Below are positions 7,323 through 15,741 of a stretch of DNA of 39,676 nucleotides, piece by piece. This stretch comes from a virus. Every line of letters starts with the position of its first letter. Position 1 is the first letter of the stretch. The stretch lies in IMG/VR virus record IMGVR_UViG_3300010334_004672, positions 1 through 39,676 of that record. One strand, given 5' to 3'. Below the pieces are notes generated by a model. It saw only the letters and a program-made list of their open reading frames with translations. It was not told the origin of the DNA and searched no databases. The position numbers were made by a program, and so were the translations under genes.

Positions 7323-8229
7323 AAATGAATGTAGTCTGTTGCCATATATTAGAGAAGATGTGTTTGGGCTATCTCCCAAAGATCCTCAAGTATTAGGATG
7401 GGAAATTAAAAAATTTAATATACAATCTCAATGGAAATGTTCTAATGGAGAAGGCGTAAGGATTGCGGTAATAGATACTGGATGTGATTTGGACCATCCA
7501 GATATTAAAGATAATCTTTTACAAGGTATAAATTTTGTGGAGCCAGGAAAAGACCCTGTTGATCGTTCCGGTCACGGCACGCACACTGCTGGAACCATAG
7601 CAGCAACGAATAATGGTTTAGGAATGGTTGGAGTGGCACCAAAAGCAAAAATTATACCAATTAAATCACTAAACGATAAGGGGAATGGAAATTTAAATGA
7701 CGTAGTGAAGGGTATAGTGTGGGCAGCAGATAATCGTGCAGATTTTATTTCTATGTCTTTAGGATCACCACAAAACTCAAAAGCAATCGAAGAAGCAGTC
7801 AGATATGCTTCTTCTAAAGGAGTAATAATCTTCTGTGCTGCTGGAAATTCTGGTCCAGATTCAGAGATCATGTACCCAGCTAGATATGAAGAAACAATAA
7901 GCACAGCAGCAATAGACGAAAATTTAAATCGTACAAATTTTAGTTGTAGTGGAGAAAGCTTGGATTTTCTTGCTCCGGGACATAATATACTGAGTTGTGT
8001 TCCCAATGACTCTTATGCTATAATGTCTGGTACAAGTATGAGTAGTCCATTCGTTGTTGGGTGTGCTGCTCTTCTTTTGTCTTTCAATAGACAAACAAAA
8101 AAATACACACTAAATAATAAAGATGACTATCTTAAAGTATTAGGGTCTATGTGCAATAATATTGCAAATCCTAGTTTCAGATCAAAAAGATATCAAGGAT
8201 ATGGGATTCTAAATTTTAGAATCTGTTAG
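7306..8229 (+). CDS. Subtilisin-family (S8) serine protease, intracellular type
   Basis: A 307-residue subtilase with Asp57 in AVIDTGCD, His90 in GHGTHTAG, the oxyanion Asn in AAGNSGP, and Ser244 in GTSMSSP. No signal peptide or long prodomain is present. Instead the short N-terminus has LLPY at residues 11-14, resembling the LIPY/F motif in the inhibitory extension of intracellular subtilisins of Bacillus. The extension there blocks the active site until it is clipped. The start codon lies inside the end of the exported protease gene, so the two are translationally coupled, and the exported-internal pairing may be functional. Roles could include virion protein maturation or host protein turnover. 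Its 3' end overlaps a convergent gene by 14 bases. Confidence 0.9.
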   Translation: MKRRNKNECSLLPYIREDVFGLSPKDPQVLGWEIKKFNIQSQWKCSNGEGVRIAVIDTGCDLDHPDIKDNLLQGINFVEPGKDPVDRSGHGTHTAGTIAATNNGLGMVGVAPKAKIIPIKSLNDKGNGNLNDVVKGIVWAADNRADFISMSLGSPQNSKAIEEAVRYASSKGVIIFCAAGNSGPDSEIMYPARYEETISTAAIDENLNRTNFSCSGESLDFLAPGHNILSCVPNDSYAIMSGTSMSSPFVVGCAALLLSFNRQTKKYTLNNKDDYLKVLGSMCNNIANPSFRSKRYQGYGILNFRIC

Positions 8230-8512
8230 ATATGCGCTTATGCTGATTTAGTTTTTGTTCACGCTGTCTTAACTGCATCATTTGCCAGTCATGCAACTCA
8301 AATAGTCCAGGATACATTTTTCTATTACGAGGAGTATCTGGAATAGGATCAAAATCATTTGGTAAAGCGAATCCAGGATAGTAGTATCTGGTGTCAAAAG
8401 GATTGAAATCTGAAAAAGGATTACCATACTCAGGTTTCGATATTGTATGCTGTTGAGAATAAGCTGTTGTCATAGTCAAGAACATTAATAGAGTCAGCAA
8501 AATTTTATACAT
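8216..8512 (-). CDS. Small exported protein, unknown function
   Basis: A 98-residue protein starting MYKILLTLLMFL, with a typical signal peptide ending near TAYSQ (about residue 20). The mature part is rich in Pro, Phe, Tyr and Asn (NPFSDFNPFDTRYYYPGF) and ends in a charged Gln/Arg-rich stretch. AAAGGAA seven bases upstream favours this start over one 33 bases further up. On the minus strand a consensus TATAAT lies at 8556-8551, a plausible -10 box with a weak -35. It points away from the galactopyranose mutase gene and converges with the subtilisin gene. The mature protein has no Cys pairs and no recognised domain. Confidence 0.6.
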   Translation of the reverse strand: MYKILLTLLMFLTMTTAYSQQHTISKPEYGNPFSDFNPFDTRYYYPGFALPNDFDPIPDTPRNRKMYPGLFELHDWQMMQLRQREQKLNQHKRISNRF

Positions 8513-8593
8513 ATCCAAGTTCCTTTGTAGAATTTGATGGGACACAAACTATTATATCTTGAGACCACATGGAGAGAACAGAATTATTTTTTG

Positions 8594-8622
8594 TTGTCTA
8601 CATTGATTAATTACACTATAGG
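8594..8622 (+). promoter_or_regulatory. Possible sigma70-like promoter for glf
   Basis: TTGTCT, a 17-base spacer and TATAGG lie 18-46 bases before the glf start. It is a moderate match only. A second hexamer TATAAG is at 8629-8634, too close to the start codon to leave a leader. Confidence 0.3.
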
Positions 8623-8639
8623 ACAACGTATAAGATATT

Positions 8640-9728
8640 ATGATAGATTATTTAATAGTAGGATCAGGATTATTCGGATGTTGTTTTGCTGAACAGGCCA
8701 AAAAGAATAAAAAATCTTGTATGATTATTGAGAAAAGAAAACATCCATTTGGAAATTGTTATACAGAAAGAGTGGGTGGGATAGACGTGCATAAATATGG
8801 ACCCCATATATTTCATACTTCTAGTGAGATGGTATGGCAATACATAAATCAGTTTACGGAATTTAATAGCTATATTAATAGACCAAAAGTAAATTATGAT
8901 GGAAAAATTTATTCATTTCCAGTCAATTTATTCACGCTATATCAATTATGGGGTGTTACAACACCAAGTGAAGCAAAAGATAGGCTTGAAAAAGAAAAAA
9001 TAAAAATCAATAATCCAATAAATCTTGAAGAATGGATATTGAGTCAGGTAGGGGAGGAGATATATCATAAATTCATATATGGATATACAAAGAAACAATG
9101 GAATACAGACCCTAAAAATCTACCAACATTTATTATCAAAAGACTCCCAATACGATTGAATTTTGACGATAATTATTTTAATGATAAATATCAAGGAATC
9201 CCATTGAACGGATACTCTGATATGATGCACAATATGACTGATGGGATAGAGATATTATTAGAGAACGATTACCTAAAAAATAGAGAATATTGGAATAGTC
9301 TAGCTAAGACAATAGTTTATACTGGGGCGATTGATGAGTTCTATGATTATGAATTTGGAATATTAGACTATCGTAGTTTGAGATTTGAAACAACATCAAT
9401 AGCAAATTGTGACTTTCAGGGAAATGCTATAGTCAACTACACAGATGAGAAGGTTCCATTTACAAGGATAGTAGAGCACAAGCATTTTTCAAATAGATCT
9501 AATGATAATACTATTATTACAAAAGAATATAGTCAGGACTGGTCTGTGACCCTTGATAGATTCTATCCAATAAATAATTCTAAAAATAATGAGTTATATG
9601 AAAAATACAAGAAGATAAATCATGGTTCAAAATTTATATTTGGTGGAAGATTAGCAGAGTATAAATACTATGATATGCACCAGATAATAGGATCATCATT
9701 ACATAAATATAAAGAGTATAATAATTAA
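8640..9728 (+). CDS. glf: UDP-galactopyranose mutase
   Basis: The 362-residue flavoenzyme matches UDP-galactopyranose mutase in length (E. coli Glf is about 367). The FAD-binding VGSGLFGCCFAE is at 7-18, followed by HKYGPHIFHT (near 52-61), YTKKQWNTDP (near 149-158), and near the C-terminus FGGRLAEYKYYDMHQ, all family hallmarks with conserved Arg and Tyr contacts to UDP. It converts UDP-Galp to UDP-Galf using reduced flavin without net redox. It heads the glycan island but is transcribed towards the minus-strand glycosyltransferase operon; the stop codons are 2 bases apart. Galactofuranose is found in O-antigens, galactans and T. cruzi mucins, so the product is likely a donor for one of the linked transferases. 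Confidence 0.93.
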   Translation: MIDYLIVGSGLFGCCFAEQAKKNKKSCMIIEKRKHPFGNCYTERVGGIDVHKYGPHIFHTSSEMVWQYINQFTEFNSYINRPKVNYDGKIYSFPVNLFTLYQLWGVTTPSEAKDRLEKEKIKINNPINLEEWILSQVGEEIYHKFIYGYTKKQWNTDPKNLPTFIIKRLPIRLNFDDNYFNDKYQGIPLNGYSDMMHNMTDGIEILLENDYLKNREYWNSLAKTIVYTGAIDEFYDYEFGILDYRSLRFETTSIANCDFQGNAIVNYTDEKVPFTRIVEHKHFSNRSNDNTIITKEYSQDWSVTLDRFYPINNSKNNELYEKYKKINHGSKFIFGGRLAEYKYYDMHQIIGSSLHKYKEYNN

Positions 9729-9730
9729 CA

Positions 9731-10579
9731 TTAGTCAGCTAATTCTATAAAACCATTATTCCATTTGGTTGGAATTTGGATCCATTCATCTAGATAAATA
9801 TCTCTTTCATAATGACCTCTACTATGAACTCCTGGGCCAAACCATGTGCTGGGAGCTACTGTAATGCTTCCCTCTTTTTGTCCTAAAAATGCACCCCACC
9901 AAGAGAATGTGGAGTTTGAAATAATAAAATTTTTACACAAACTAAGAAGCCATAAAGCACGAAGTTCTGTGTATTCTACAAATTTTACATTATCTATATG
10001 AAGAAATTCTTTACACCAAGGAAGATTATCGCTTATGATATATACATATTCTTTATTTGGAATATATTCTAATGCTTTATAGATAAATTCTTCTGTAACA
10101 ACTGGATGATTTTCTGGTTGAGATAAGTAGTCTTCTCCTCTTCTGACATTGATAGCGGTAACATTATTTGATTGTAGTTCTGGATAATCTATTAAGCATT
10201 TATCTATAAATTCTTGAGTAGGAGAAAAAAGTTTTTTAATTTGTTGTTTATTTTTTTGAAAATATTTTTCACTCTGATAGTATCCAGAAAAAATAGTAAC
10301 TTTATTATCTGCTGGATAAATAGGAGTATAATGAAAAGTAGACTCAACAGATACTGTATCATATTTTTTTCTTAAATCATCTATAGTGCCATTAAAAAAA
10401 TTAATATTTCTAAATACACTATCTTTGAACTGAATAACGTCGGTTCCAATAAGAGGATATAAATAGTCTCTTTGATGAGTAATGGCTTGAGAATATCCAT
10501 GAGCTATTTGAAACATTAAATTTCCAAGTCTTCCTACTAAAGAGCTTGTTATAAAATTTTTAGATAAATTATTTTCCAT
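9731..10579 (-). CDS. GT11 family glycosyltransferase (alpha-1,2-fucosyltransferase-like)
   Basis: Read from ATG 10579 the protein is 282 residues. It has the GT11 signature regions: SSLVGRLGNLMFQIAHG at the N-terminus, INVRRGEDYL (equivalent of the HxRRxDY donor-binding motif I), a segment with YIISDNLPWCKEF, and ISNSTFSWWGAFLG near the C-terminus. GT11 enzymes usually transfer fucose from GDP-Fuc to galactose in alpha-1,2 linkage. A more upstream ATG at 10633 exists but would overlap the previous gene by 65 bases; from 10579 the overlap is 11. It is the last gene of the minus-strand operon. The acceptor is unknown. Confidence 0.8.
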   Translation of the reverse strand: MENNLSKNFITSSLVGRLGNLMFQIAHGYSQAITHQRDYLYPLIGTDVIQFKDSVFRNINFFNGTIDDLRKKYDTVSVESTFHYTPIYPADNKVTIFSGYYQSEKYFQKNKQQIKKLFSPTQEFIDKCLIDYPELQSNNVTAINVRRGEDYLSQPENHPVVTEEFIYKALEYIPNKEYVYIISDNLPWCKEFLHIDNVKFVEYTELRALWLLSLCKNFIISNSTFSWWGAFLGQKEGSITVAPSTWFGPGVHSRGHYERDIYLDEWIQIPTKWNNGFIELAD

Positions 10580-11285
10580 ATAGTATGCTATTGCAGTATT
10601 CTCTAAAAAGTTCTTGTGGACTAATATTGTCAAATAGTTTTTCTGAAATTCTTATTTGGAAGTTATGATATGTATCACTATCATATTCTGTTCCCCAACC
10701 CCAGCCAAATTTGGGATAGCCAAAACTACCATCGTAATTCCAAATTGTTGGTTTATTCCACCCTGATTTATTTATTTTTGTAGGATAAGAGTATATTACA
10801 TTTACTCCTCTTTTTTCATTTTCTCTAGTAAAAACTTCTCCTACATCAGCTTCTAAAATATGTCCATCCGGATTAGGATAAACATTATAGCCAAAAGATT
10901 TATGCCTAGCTTCTTCATAAACCTTGCGACTAAAATTACAAAACATAGGACCGACATATGGAGGAGATTTAATAGTATTTTCTTCTAAGCTATGAGTACA
11001 TTGAACATTTCCATAGAGAGTATTACCATTTTCTATTTTTTTTAGAGCATTCGCAATAACATTGCGATTTAATGGAATACAGTCAACATCGAAAATAGAT
11101 ACAAAGTCCCATGTCTTATCTATAATATTTGTTAAATAATTATCTATTGCAGTGTCGTGTTGAACACCTACAGGAAATTTATATTGCTCAAACTCTATAT
11201 CAAAATGATTAAAAATTTTTCTCTGCAATTCTGCTATATCTGGAGGCAATACGTCATTATAAAATGATACGATTATATGTTTCAT
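10569..11285 (-). CDS. Putative GT-A glycosyltransferase, unassigned family
   Basis: The 238-residue protein looks like a glycosyltransferase of the GT-A type. It has an N-terminal Rossmann-like start (KHIIVSFYNDV), a D-x-D-like motif FDVDCIPLNR (near residues 65-74), and an aromatic, Trp/Gly-rich region (FGWGWGTEYDSDTYH) late in the protein. The family is not clear to me. Members with this layout are common among phage and bacterial glycan clusters. It sits between a GT11 and two GT25 genes in the same operon, overlapping the downstream gene. The sugar donor and acceptor cannot be read from the sequence. Confidence 0.55.
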   Translation of the reverse strand: MKHIIVSFYNDVLPPDIAELQRKIFNHFDIEFEQYKFPVGVQHDTAIDNYLTNIIDKTWDFVSIFDVDCIPLNRNVIANALKKIENGNTLYGNVQCTHSLEENTIKSPPYVGPMFCNFSRKVYEEARHKSFGYNVYPNPDGHILEADVGEVFTRENEKRGVNVIYSYPTKINKSGWNKPTIWNYDGSFGYPKFGWGWGTEYDSDTYHNFQIRISEKLFDNISPQELFREYCNSILYGK

Positions 11286-11301
11286 AAATTTATACTTTAT
11301 A

Positions 11302-11982
11302 TTAATATAGCTTATTAATTGGTTTATTTATATAGCCCCTAGTATAGTCTTCCAAACCAGCAGATACTCCACCGTTTAGATCGCTAGGTCTATGCTCATA
11401 TTGAACTACAGCTAGTGGATAGGTGACGTATTTGGTAAAATAAGGAATGCCATAATGTACTTCTCCAGCAAACCAACCGTCAATTGCTGCTCCTCCACCT
11501 TCGTTCCATCTCCATCCCTCTATAACTTTTTTCATACCTTCTCTACTGTATCCTATAGCATGAGTAGTTAATAGATTATTTTGTTTTAATAGATTCTTAC
11601 CAACTAAATTAAGTTCATGATCTAGTAACATTCCACCTAAATAAATCATATGCCAATCATTGATATTAGAAAGTGTATCTAGTGAACTTTCAACATATTC
11701 CAATGTATCATCTAAAAAATAAGCATCATCTTCAAATACTAGAACATTGTTGTATCCTAAATCATATGCTTTTTTAATAACTGTAACTAAACTTCTTCCA
11801 CAAGCCTGATGTGTAGTTAAATAATTAAAATCAGACTTATCTCCATGATAGAAAGCCGGAAATCTTTCAAAAAATGATTCGAGACCGACTTTTGACATAT
11901 CATTAAGAAAGCATTCTTTTCTTTCTGGTCTTTTGTCAAGATTGACATAATATCCTTTTTCAAAAAAATCACTAATTTTCAT
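11302..11982 (-). CDS. GT25 family glycosyltransferase
   Basis: A 226-residue protein of the GT25 family (LPS galactosyl/glucosyltransferase type). The N-terminal YYVNLDKRPERK motif (11-22) and VFEDDAYFLDD (near 82-92) are the family markers; the acidic pair binds the metal-sugar nucleotide. Further down, GYSREGMKKVIEG and the GGGAAIDGW pattern fit the acceptor region. GT25 members act on lipooligosaccharide, and eukaryotic relatives act on hydroxylysine in collagen. It overlaps the preceding GT25 gene by 11 bases, and the two probably arose by duplication and diverged. The acceptor is unknown. Confidence 0.85.
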   Translation of the reverse strand: MKISDFFEKGYYVNLDKRPERKECFLNDMSKVGLESFFERFPAFYHGDKSDFNYLTTHQACGRSLVTVIKKAYDLGYNNVLVFEDDAYFLDDTLEYVESSLDTLSNINDWHMIYLGGMLLDHELNLVGKNLLKQNNLLTTHAIGYSREGMKKVIEGWRWNEGGGAAIDGWFAGEVHYGIPYFTKYVTYPLAVVQYEHRPSDLNGGVSAGLEDYTRGYINKPINKLY

Positions 11983-12682
11983 ATAGTGTCCTTATTTCTT
12001 TTTTGTATCTATCTAACCAGAAATCATCACACATACCAGTATATTTAATATCTCCAATATCATTTTCTAAACCACATCTTTGACTTACACATAATGGATA
12101 CACCATATATTTTTCTGTAAAGGCACTAGAAAAATGAGAATCAAGGTGATTGAAATCTTTTTCTTTAGCTTTTTCTAGAATAGAATCAAAAATAGTATGA
12201 TTTAGCAATACGGCGTGATTAGCTATAGACTCATTTATTTTAACTAAATTGGGGGCTACCATATTTAAATAGGTATCTCTATCTCCAGGATTTGTTCCTA
12301 AATATAGAATTTGCCAATCTGGTATATTTTTTAATCCTTGTATAGCCGTATTAATAATGTGTAATGGATCATATCCTCCATCCGTATAAAATTTGGCATC
12401 ATCTTCAAAGTATAGAATATTATTCAGTTTTTTTTGTTTAGCGTATTCTATAATAGCAATTTGTGCATATGTGCATCCTCTGGCGTATGCTTCATGAGGA
12501 TAGGTGTTTGTCTCTTCTCTTAACTGATAACCTAACTCGTGTGGATAAATTCCTCTTGATCTTTTGACAAATCTATTTATTCCTATTTCAGTAAAATGAT
12601 CTATTAGTATCTTATTTTTATCTGTCCTATGATCTAGATTAATATAGAATGCTTCATCTACAAAATCAAATAGTTTTTCCAT
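11972..12682 (-). CDS. GT25 family glycosyltransferase, second copy
   Basis: A 236-residue GT25-type transferase with FYINLDHRTDKNK (12-24), a YFEDDAKFY motif with the acidic pair (near residue 89-97), and a C-terminal LDSHFSSAF segment in the place of the D-x-D-W block of other members. It shares the overall plan with the next gene downstream (YxNLD plus EDD) but with low identity, indicating an old duplication or separate recruitment. It begins 7 bases after the GT4 gene stop and overlaps the next gene by 11 bases. The donor and acceptor are unknown. Confidence 0.8.
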   Translation of the reverse strand: MEKLFDFVDEAFYINLDHRTDKNKILIDHFTEIGINRFVKRSRGIYPHELGYQLREETNTYPHEAYARGCTYAQIAIIEYAKQKKLNNILYFEDDAKFYTDGGYDPLHIINTAIQGLKNIPDWQILYLGTNPGDRDTYLNMVAPNLVKINESIANHAVLLNHTIFDSILEKAKEKDFNHLDSHFSSAFTEKYMVYPLCVSQRCGLENDIGDIKYTGMCDDFWLDRYKKEIRTLYEN

Positions 12683-12689
12683 AATAGTA

Positions 12690-13871
12690 TTAATTACTTA
12701 ATTCAAAGAAAAAATTACTCCACATTTGTCCAACTTTATTTACACTGAAAGAATCCATAACGAAGTCTTTACTTTTCAGACGAAGGCTATTTTTAATATC
12801 TGGATTAGATTCTAAGAATAATATTTTATTAACAATATTATCTATATTATCTCTAAAAGAACCTTCTAGATCTTTTGAGAGTGATTCTTTTTGCATCGTC
12901 TCTGCATTTTTGTCCTTTGGAAAATCTATCCATGCACAATACTCTCCAAAAATATCAGGTAAGGCACCTAGAGGATATGTTATTGGAATAACACCCAAGG
13001 CCAATGCTTCAGCAACAACACAGGAAAACGTATCTTTATGAACATCTTGGTAAGGAGTATATAAAGGATAAACAAAATACTCACTTTCGGCTAAGTGTTT
13101 GAAGAGAGTATACTTATCAACCCCATTATGCATATGAAAGAACATATCTTTATGATCATGAATAACCATTAAATAATCAAAAGCATGAAATTCTTTATCT
13201 TGAAAATCTAATCTTCTGACAGCTTCAAGCGCTACATTTCCTCCTCTTGGCCAAGAGGCATGGAAGATAAATTTGTGTGGTTTTTTCTCTATATTTTCAT
13301 TCAATACTTGTGTTATAATATCATCAGCAATAGGATTAGGAATTAGTGTCCTATATGTCTTATTATATATCGCAGATGCGTGTTTTATAGTTCCGTCATT
13401 CATTTGACTTTCCCAATTTGATATATTAACAAATCCAAGATTTAGATTATTAGTTTTACAATATTCTATTGCTTCTCCTATGCCATATATCCATTGCATG
13501 TGACACCAGTATACAATAGCTTTTGTTATTTTAATTGGAAGACTTTTATAGTCTTGAAACCATAAGCTATTTACAAGGATATCAAATTCTTTATTTTCGA
13601 TATAGTTAAATTCTATATCAGTATATTGTACTCCTCTTATTTTATCTCCTTTAGGAAAAAACTTACCTTCATATGCATATTTTTGTTCTAATGCAGGCTC
13701 TAGTTTGTCTGTGGCTATTACCACATCGTGTCCTTGTGACGCAAGATACTCTGCTACTAAAATAGTACTAGTGTCAGTCCCCGAGCCGCCTCCTCCTCCA
13801 TATCTTAGAGTATCTCCATTGAGATAATTACTTCTTCTGCTATTACCTATTAAAACAAATGCGATTCTCAT
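12690..13871 (-). CDS. GT4-like (GT-B fold) glycosyltransferase
   Basis: The 393-residue protein starts MRIAFVLIGNS and has the Gly-rich loop GGGGGSGTDTST (26-37) of GT-B enzymes. It then has a typical C-terminal donor domain with HASWPRGG (start of the second Rossmann unit) and the acidic motif VVAEALALGVIPITYPLGALPDI in which two Glu/Asp positions flank the donor site. That pattern fits GT4-like retaining transferases. The sugar is not predictable. It lies between the GT60 gene, 15 bases upstream, and the GT25 pair, in one operon. Confidence 0.75.
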   Translation of the reverse strand: MRIAFVLIGNSRRSNYLNGDTLRYGGGGGSGTDTSTILVAEYLASQGHDVVIATDKLEPALEQKYAYEGKFFPKGDKIRGVQYTDIEFNYIENKEFDILVNSLWFQDYKSLPIKITKAIVYWCHMQWIYGIGEAIEYCKTNNLNLGFVNISNWESQMNDGTIKHASAIYNKTYRTLIPNPIADDIITQVLNENIEKKPHKFIFHASWPRGGNVALEAVRRLDFQDKEFHAFDYLMVIHDHKDMFFHMHNGVDKYTLFKHLAESEYFVYPLYTPYQDVHKDTFSCVVAEALALGVIPITYPLGALPDIFGEYCAWIDFPKDKNAETMQKESLSKDLEGSFRDNIDNIVNKILFLESNPDIKNSLRLKSKDFVMDSFSVNKVGQMWSNFFFELSN

Positions 13872-13886
13872 ATTATAAACCTATTG

Positions 13887-15131
13887 TTAGATTTGTTTCT
13901 CGTATCTTTCGCTCCATTGCTTATCTTTATCAAAAAGATACATAACAATTTTGTCTGGTTTATCTTGAGAATAAAAACTAGCTAGATATCTATTATTGAT
14001 TAATTTAACATACTCTGGGGAATCTGAGATATTAAAGTCTTTTCTAAAAAGTTCTTTGCCAGAATTATTATGCAGTGAGAATGTTAGGAAGTCGGGGTTT
14101 TGAGCATTAAACTTCTTAAAAAACTCAGTGTCCCACTCGCAATTTATATCATATTTATGTGAGATAAAACCATTTTCCCAATCACTAGGATTAGGGGGCT
14201 CATTAACCTGTAATGTATAATCTTGTATTCTGCATTTTTTGAAGTCAAATCCTCCAAAAACTTCATAATCATGTAGGGTTCTCTTATTTCCTAATCCATA
14301 AATACCCATATCTATGCCATGATCTTCTTGTCCAAATAATTGACGAGTTTTTTTACGAGCATAAATATCTCTTTCTCCACTAGTTTTTTTAGTTTGTGAT
14401 ACAGTTCCGTGATCTTCCCAGTGTTTTGGTCTATTATTTCTAGTATATTCATGCCAAATATATTGTCTATAAGGACTATAGAAATCATATCCGTGAGTAA
14501 AAGCACGAACACTTAATGTTGTTTCTTCAGTATATCCTCCAAAATAAATATCTGGATCATAAGGAACATCACTAATAAATTCGCTTTCAGCTAGTAAAAA
14601 GTGACCACTTATAGTTCTGCCTCTTATTACTTTTGATCTTTGTTTATAGTCTCCAATATAATATGGTCTACTCATTAAAAGACTATCATAACTAAACTCA
14701 TATTGACTCATTAAGCATGGGGCTAGATCGTATTTCTCTTGTTCTGGTTGAAATGGAGTTAAATATGTTGTCAAAATAGGTTTTTCGCATAAAGATTTTG
14801 CTTGATTAAAATCCTCCAACATCATTTGATCCCAGTTATAATCGAATCTATGGTGACTATCTAACTGTAATACAAGAGCCTCACCATCATAAAGCGTATT
14901 TGTAATCGCTCTTGCCCACCCAAGCCCCTGACTTTCATTATAATGATGTTTGCTTACCCTGAATCTAGAATCATTATCATATCTATTTATGTCTTCTGTC
15001 TCGTCATGTTGCCAGCATATGCCGAAAGTGAATTGTTCAGGATCCTTAGCTTTCTTTAACATATCATCAATGGTGATAGTCAATTGTGGATCTCTATACG
15101 AAGCTAACTCAACGAATATTTTATTGGACAT
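13887..15131 (-). CDS. GT60 family polypeptide GlcNAc-transferase-like protein
   Basis: The first 300 residues match the GT60 (GlcNAc) family. IFVELASYRDPQL is at the N-terminus, FGICWQHD follows, then GLGWARA, the metal-binding LQLDSHHRF motif (near residues 88-96), KPILTTY, SGHFLLAESEFISDVPYDP and FTHGYDFYSP. Known members transfer GlcNAc from UDP-GlcNAc to protein acceptors: hydroxyproline of Skp1 and Thr of mucins in Dictyostelium and Trypanosoma cruzi. The last 110 residues are an extra domain I do not recognise. It is the first gene of the minus-strand operon, and the divergent region upstream carries its control signals. Its best candidate substrates in this window are the Thr/Pro linkers of the tail proteins (inference). 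Confidence 0.85.
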   Translation of the reverse strand: MSNKIFVELASYRDPQLTITIDDMLKKAKDPEQFTFGICWQHDETEDINRYDNDSRFRVSKHHYNESQGLGWARAITNTLYDGEALVLQLDSHHRFDYNWDQMMLEDFNQAKSLCEKPILTTYLTPFQPEQEKYDLAPCLMSQYEFSYDSLLMSRPYYIGDYKQRSKVIRGRTISGHFLLAESEFISDVPYDPDIYFGGYTEETTLSVRAFTHGYDFYSPYRQYIWHEYTRNNRPKHWEDHGTVSQTKKTSGERDIYARKKTRQLFGQEDHGIDMGIYGLGNKRTLHDYEVFGGFDFKKCRIQDYTLQVNEPPNPSDWENGFISHKYDINCEWDTEFFKKFNAQNPDFLTFSLHNNSGKELFRKDFNISDSPEYVKLINNRYLASFYSQDKPDKIVMYLFDKDKQWSERYEKQI

Positions 15132-15193
15132 TGTGTGTATATAACCCTAGAAGGTATAAGATAATCTGCACCGGCTGCATAATATTAACTAGG

Positions 15194-15234
15194 TTACTTC
15201 AGGCTTGCAATGAGGTAAATTTTTATTTTTTTTC
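15194..15234 (+). terminator. Rho-independent terminator-like hairpin in divergent region
   Basis: TTACTTCA (15194-15201) pairs with TGAGGTAA (15211-15218) through 8 bp including one G-U, with loop GGCTTGCAA. It is followed by a T-rich tract to 15234. It stands before the +-strand genes and after a possible promoter (TTGTGT at 15131, TATAAG at 15155), so it could attenuate a leader, make a short RNA of about 65 bases, or stop antisense transcripts entering from glf. Confidence 0.5.
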
Positions 15235-15262
15235 TTGACTTTGTGATCGCTAGAGATATCAT
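15235..15262 (+). promoter_or_regulatory. sigma70-like promoter, possibly leaderless transcript
   Basis: TTGACT, a 16-base spacer, and TATCAT (15257-15262). Each hexamer is one base off consensus. A start about seven bases downstream would be at 15269, only 3 bases before the ATG at 15272, so the first gene may be translated from a leaderless mRNA or from an internal ATG at 15296. Confidence 0.45.
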
Positions 15263-15271
15263 AAGTTAGAC

Positions 15272-15484
15272 ATGACACAAAACACTCAAAATAATATGAA
15301 AGACGACTCAGGAAACCGAAAAGATTTTCGCAGAGAGAATCTAAATAAAAAGAAATTCTTGGATAAAAAGCAACAAGAAGAAGAAAGAGTTGCTGAATCA
15401 AAAAGAAAACAAGAATTTAGACAAAAAAAACAAGAAATTGACGAAGAAGAGTGGGAAAATTGGGAGAGATTTTATAATAGATAA
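15272..15484 (+). CDS. Small charged coiled-coil protein
   Basis: A 70-residue protein made almost entirely of Lys, Arg, Glu, Gln and Asn, predicted as one long helix (about residues 20-68). No known domain. It is the first gene after the divergent control region and ends 2 bases before the next. Such small basic/acidic helical proteins in early phage operons often bind host proteins or nucleic acids; nothing specific can be said here. An internal Met at residue 9 is an alternative start. Confidence 0.5.
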   Translation: MTQNTQNNMKDDSGNRKDFRRENLNKKKFLDKKQQEEERVAESKRKQEFRQKKQEIDEEEWENWERFYNR

Positions 15485-15486
15485 TT

Positions 15487-15741
15487 ATGCCAAACTATAT
15501 TGAAGAATTAGATAATGGTGAATCATTTATATTAGACAATAGTAAGTTAGTAGTAACTTGCGATCATAAGTCTAATGGTAATAGATTATGTATAGATTTA
15601 AAAACAGGATCATCCAGATGGCTATCAGGGAATACTATAATAGATAAAGTTCAACTTTTTACTTTAGACAAAGATAATAACCTTATAGCCATAAAAGAAA
15701 CAATTAAAGATGATCTTTCTAAGAATTCAAATATTCCTTAA
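15487..15741 (+). CDS. Small hypothetical protein, beta-rich
   Basis: An 84-residue protein with alternating hydrophobic residues that suggest a small beta barrel or sandwich (YIEELDNGESFILDN and LVVTCDHKSNGN). The family is unknown, with no Cys pairs or membrane segment. It starts 2 bases after the previous stop and overlaps the next gene by 32 bases. It may be an adaptor or an inhibitor of a host enzyme, but that is only speculation from its place in the early operon. Confidence 0.5.
   Translation: MPNYIEELDNGESFILDNSKLVVTCDHKSNGNRLCIDLKTGSSRWLSGNTIIDKVQLFTLDKDNNLIAIKETIKDDLSKNSNIP

Noticed and set aside
7572-8006. 144-codon minus-strand frame inside the subtilisin gene
   Set aside because: It is the complement of a clearly conserved protease with its full triad. 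It has no good ribosome site and no recognisable product.
15189-15401. Minus-strand frame of 70 codons in the divergent region
   Set aside because: It is antisense to the Lys/Glu-rich gene at 15272-15484, gives an odd Leu/Phe/Cys-rich product, and crosses the promoter and hairpin.
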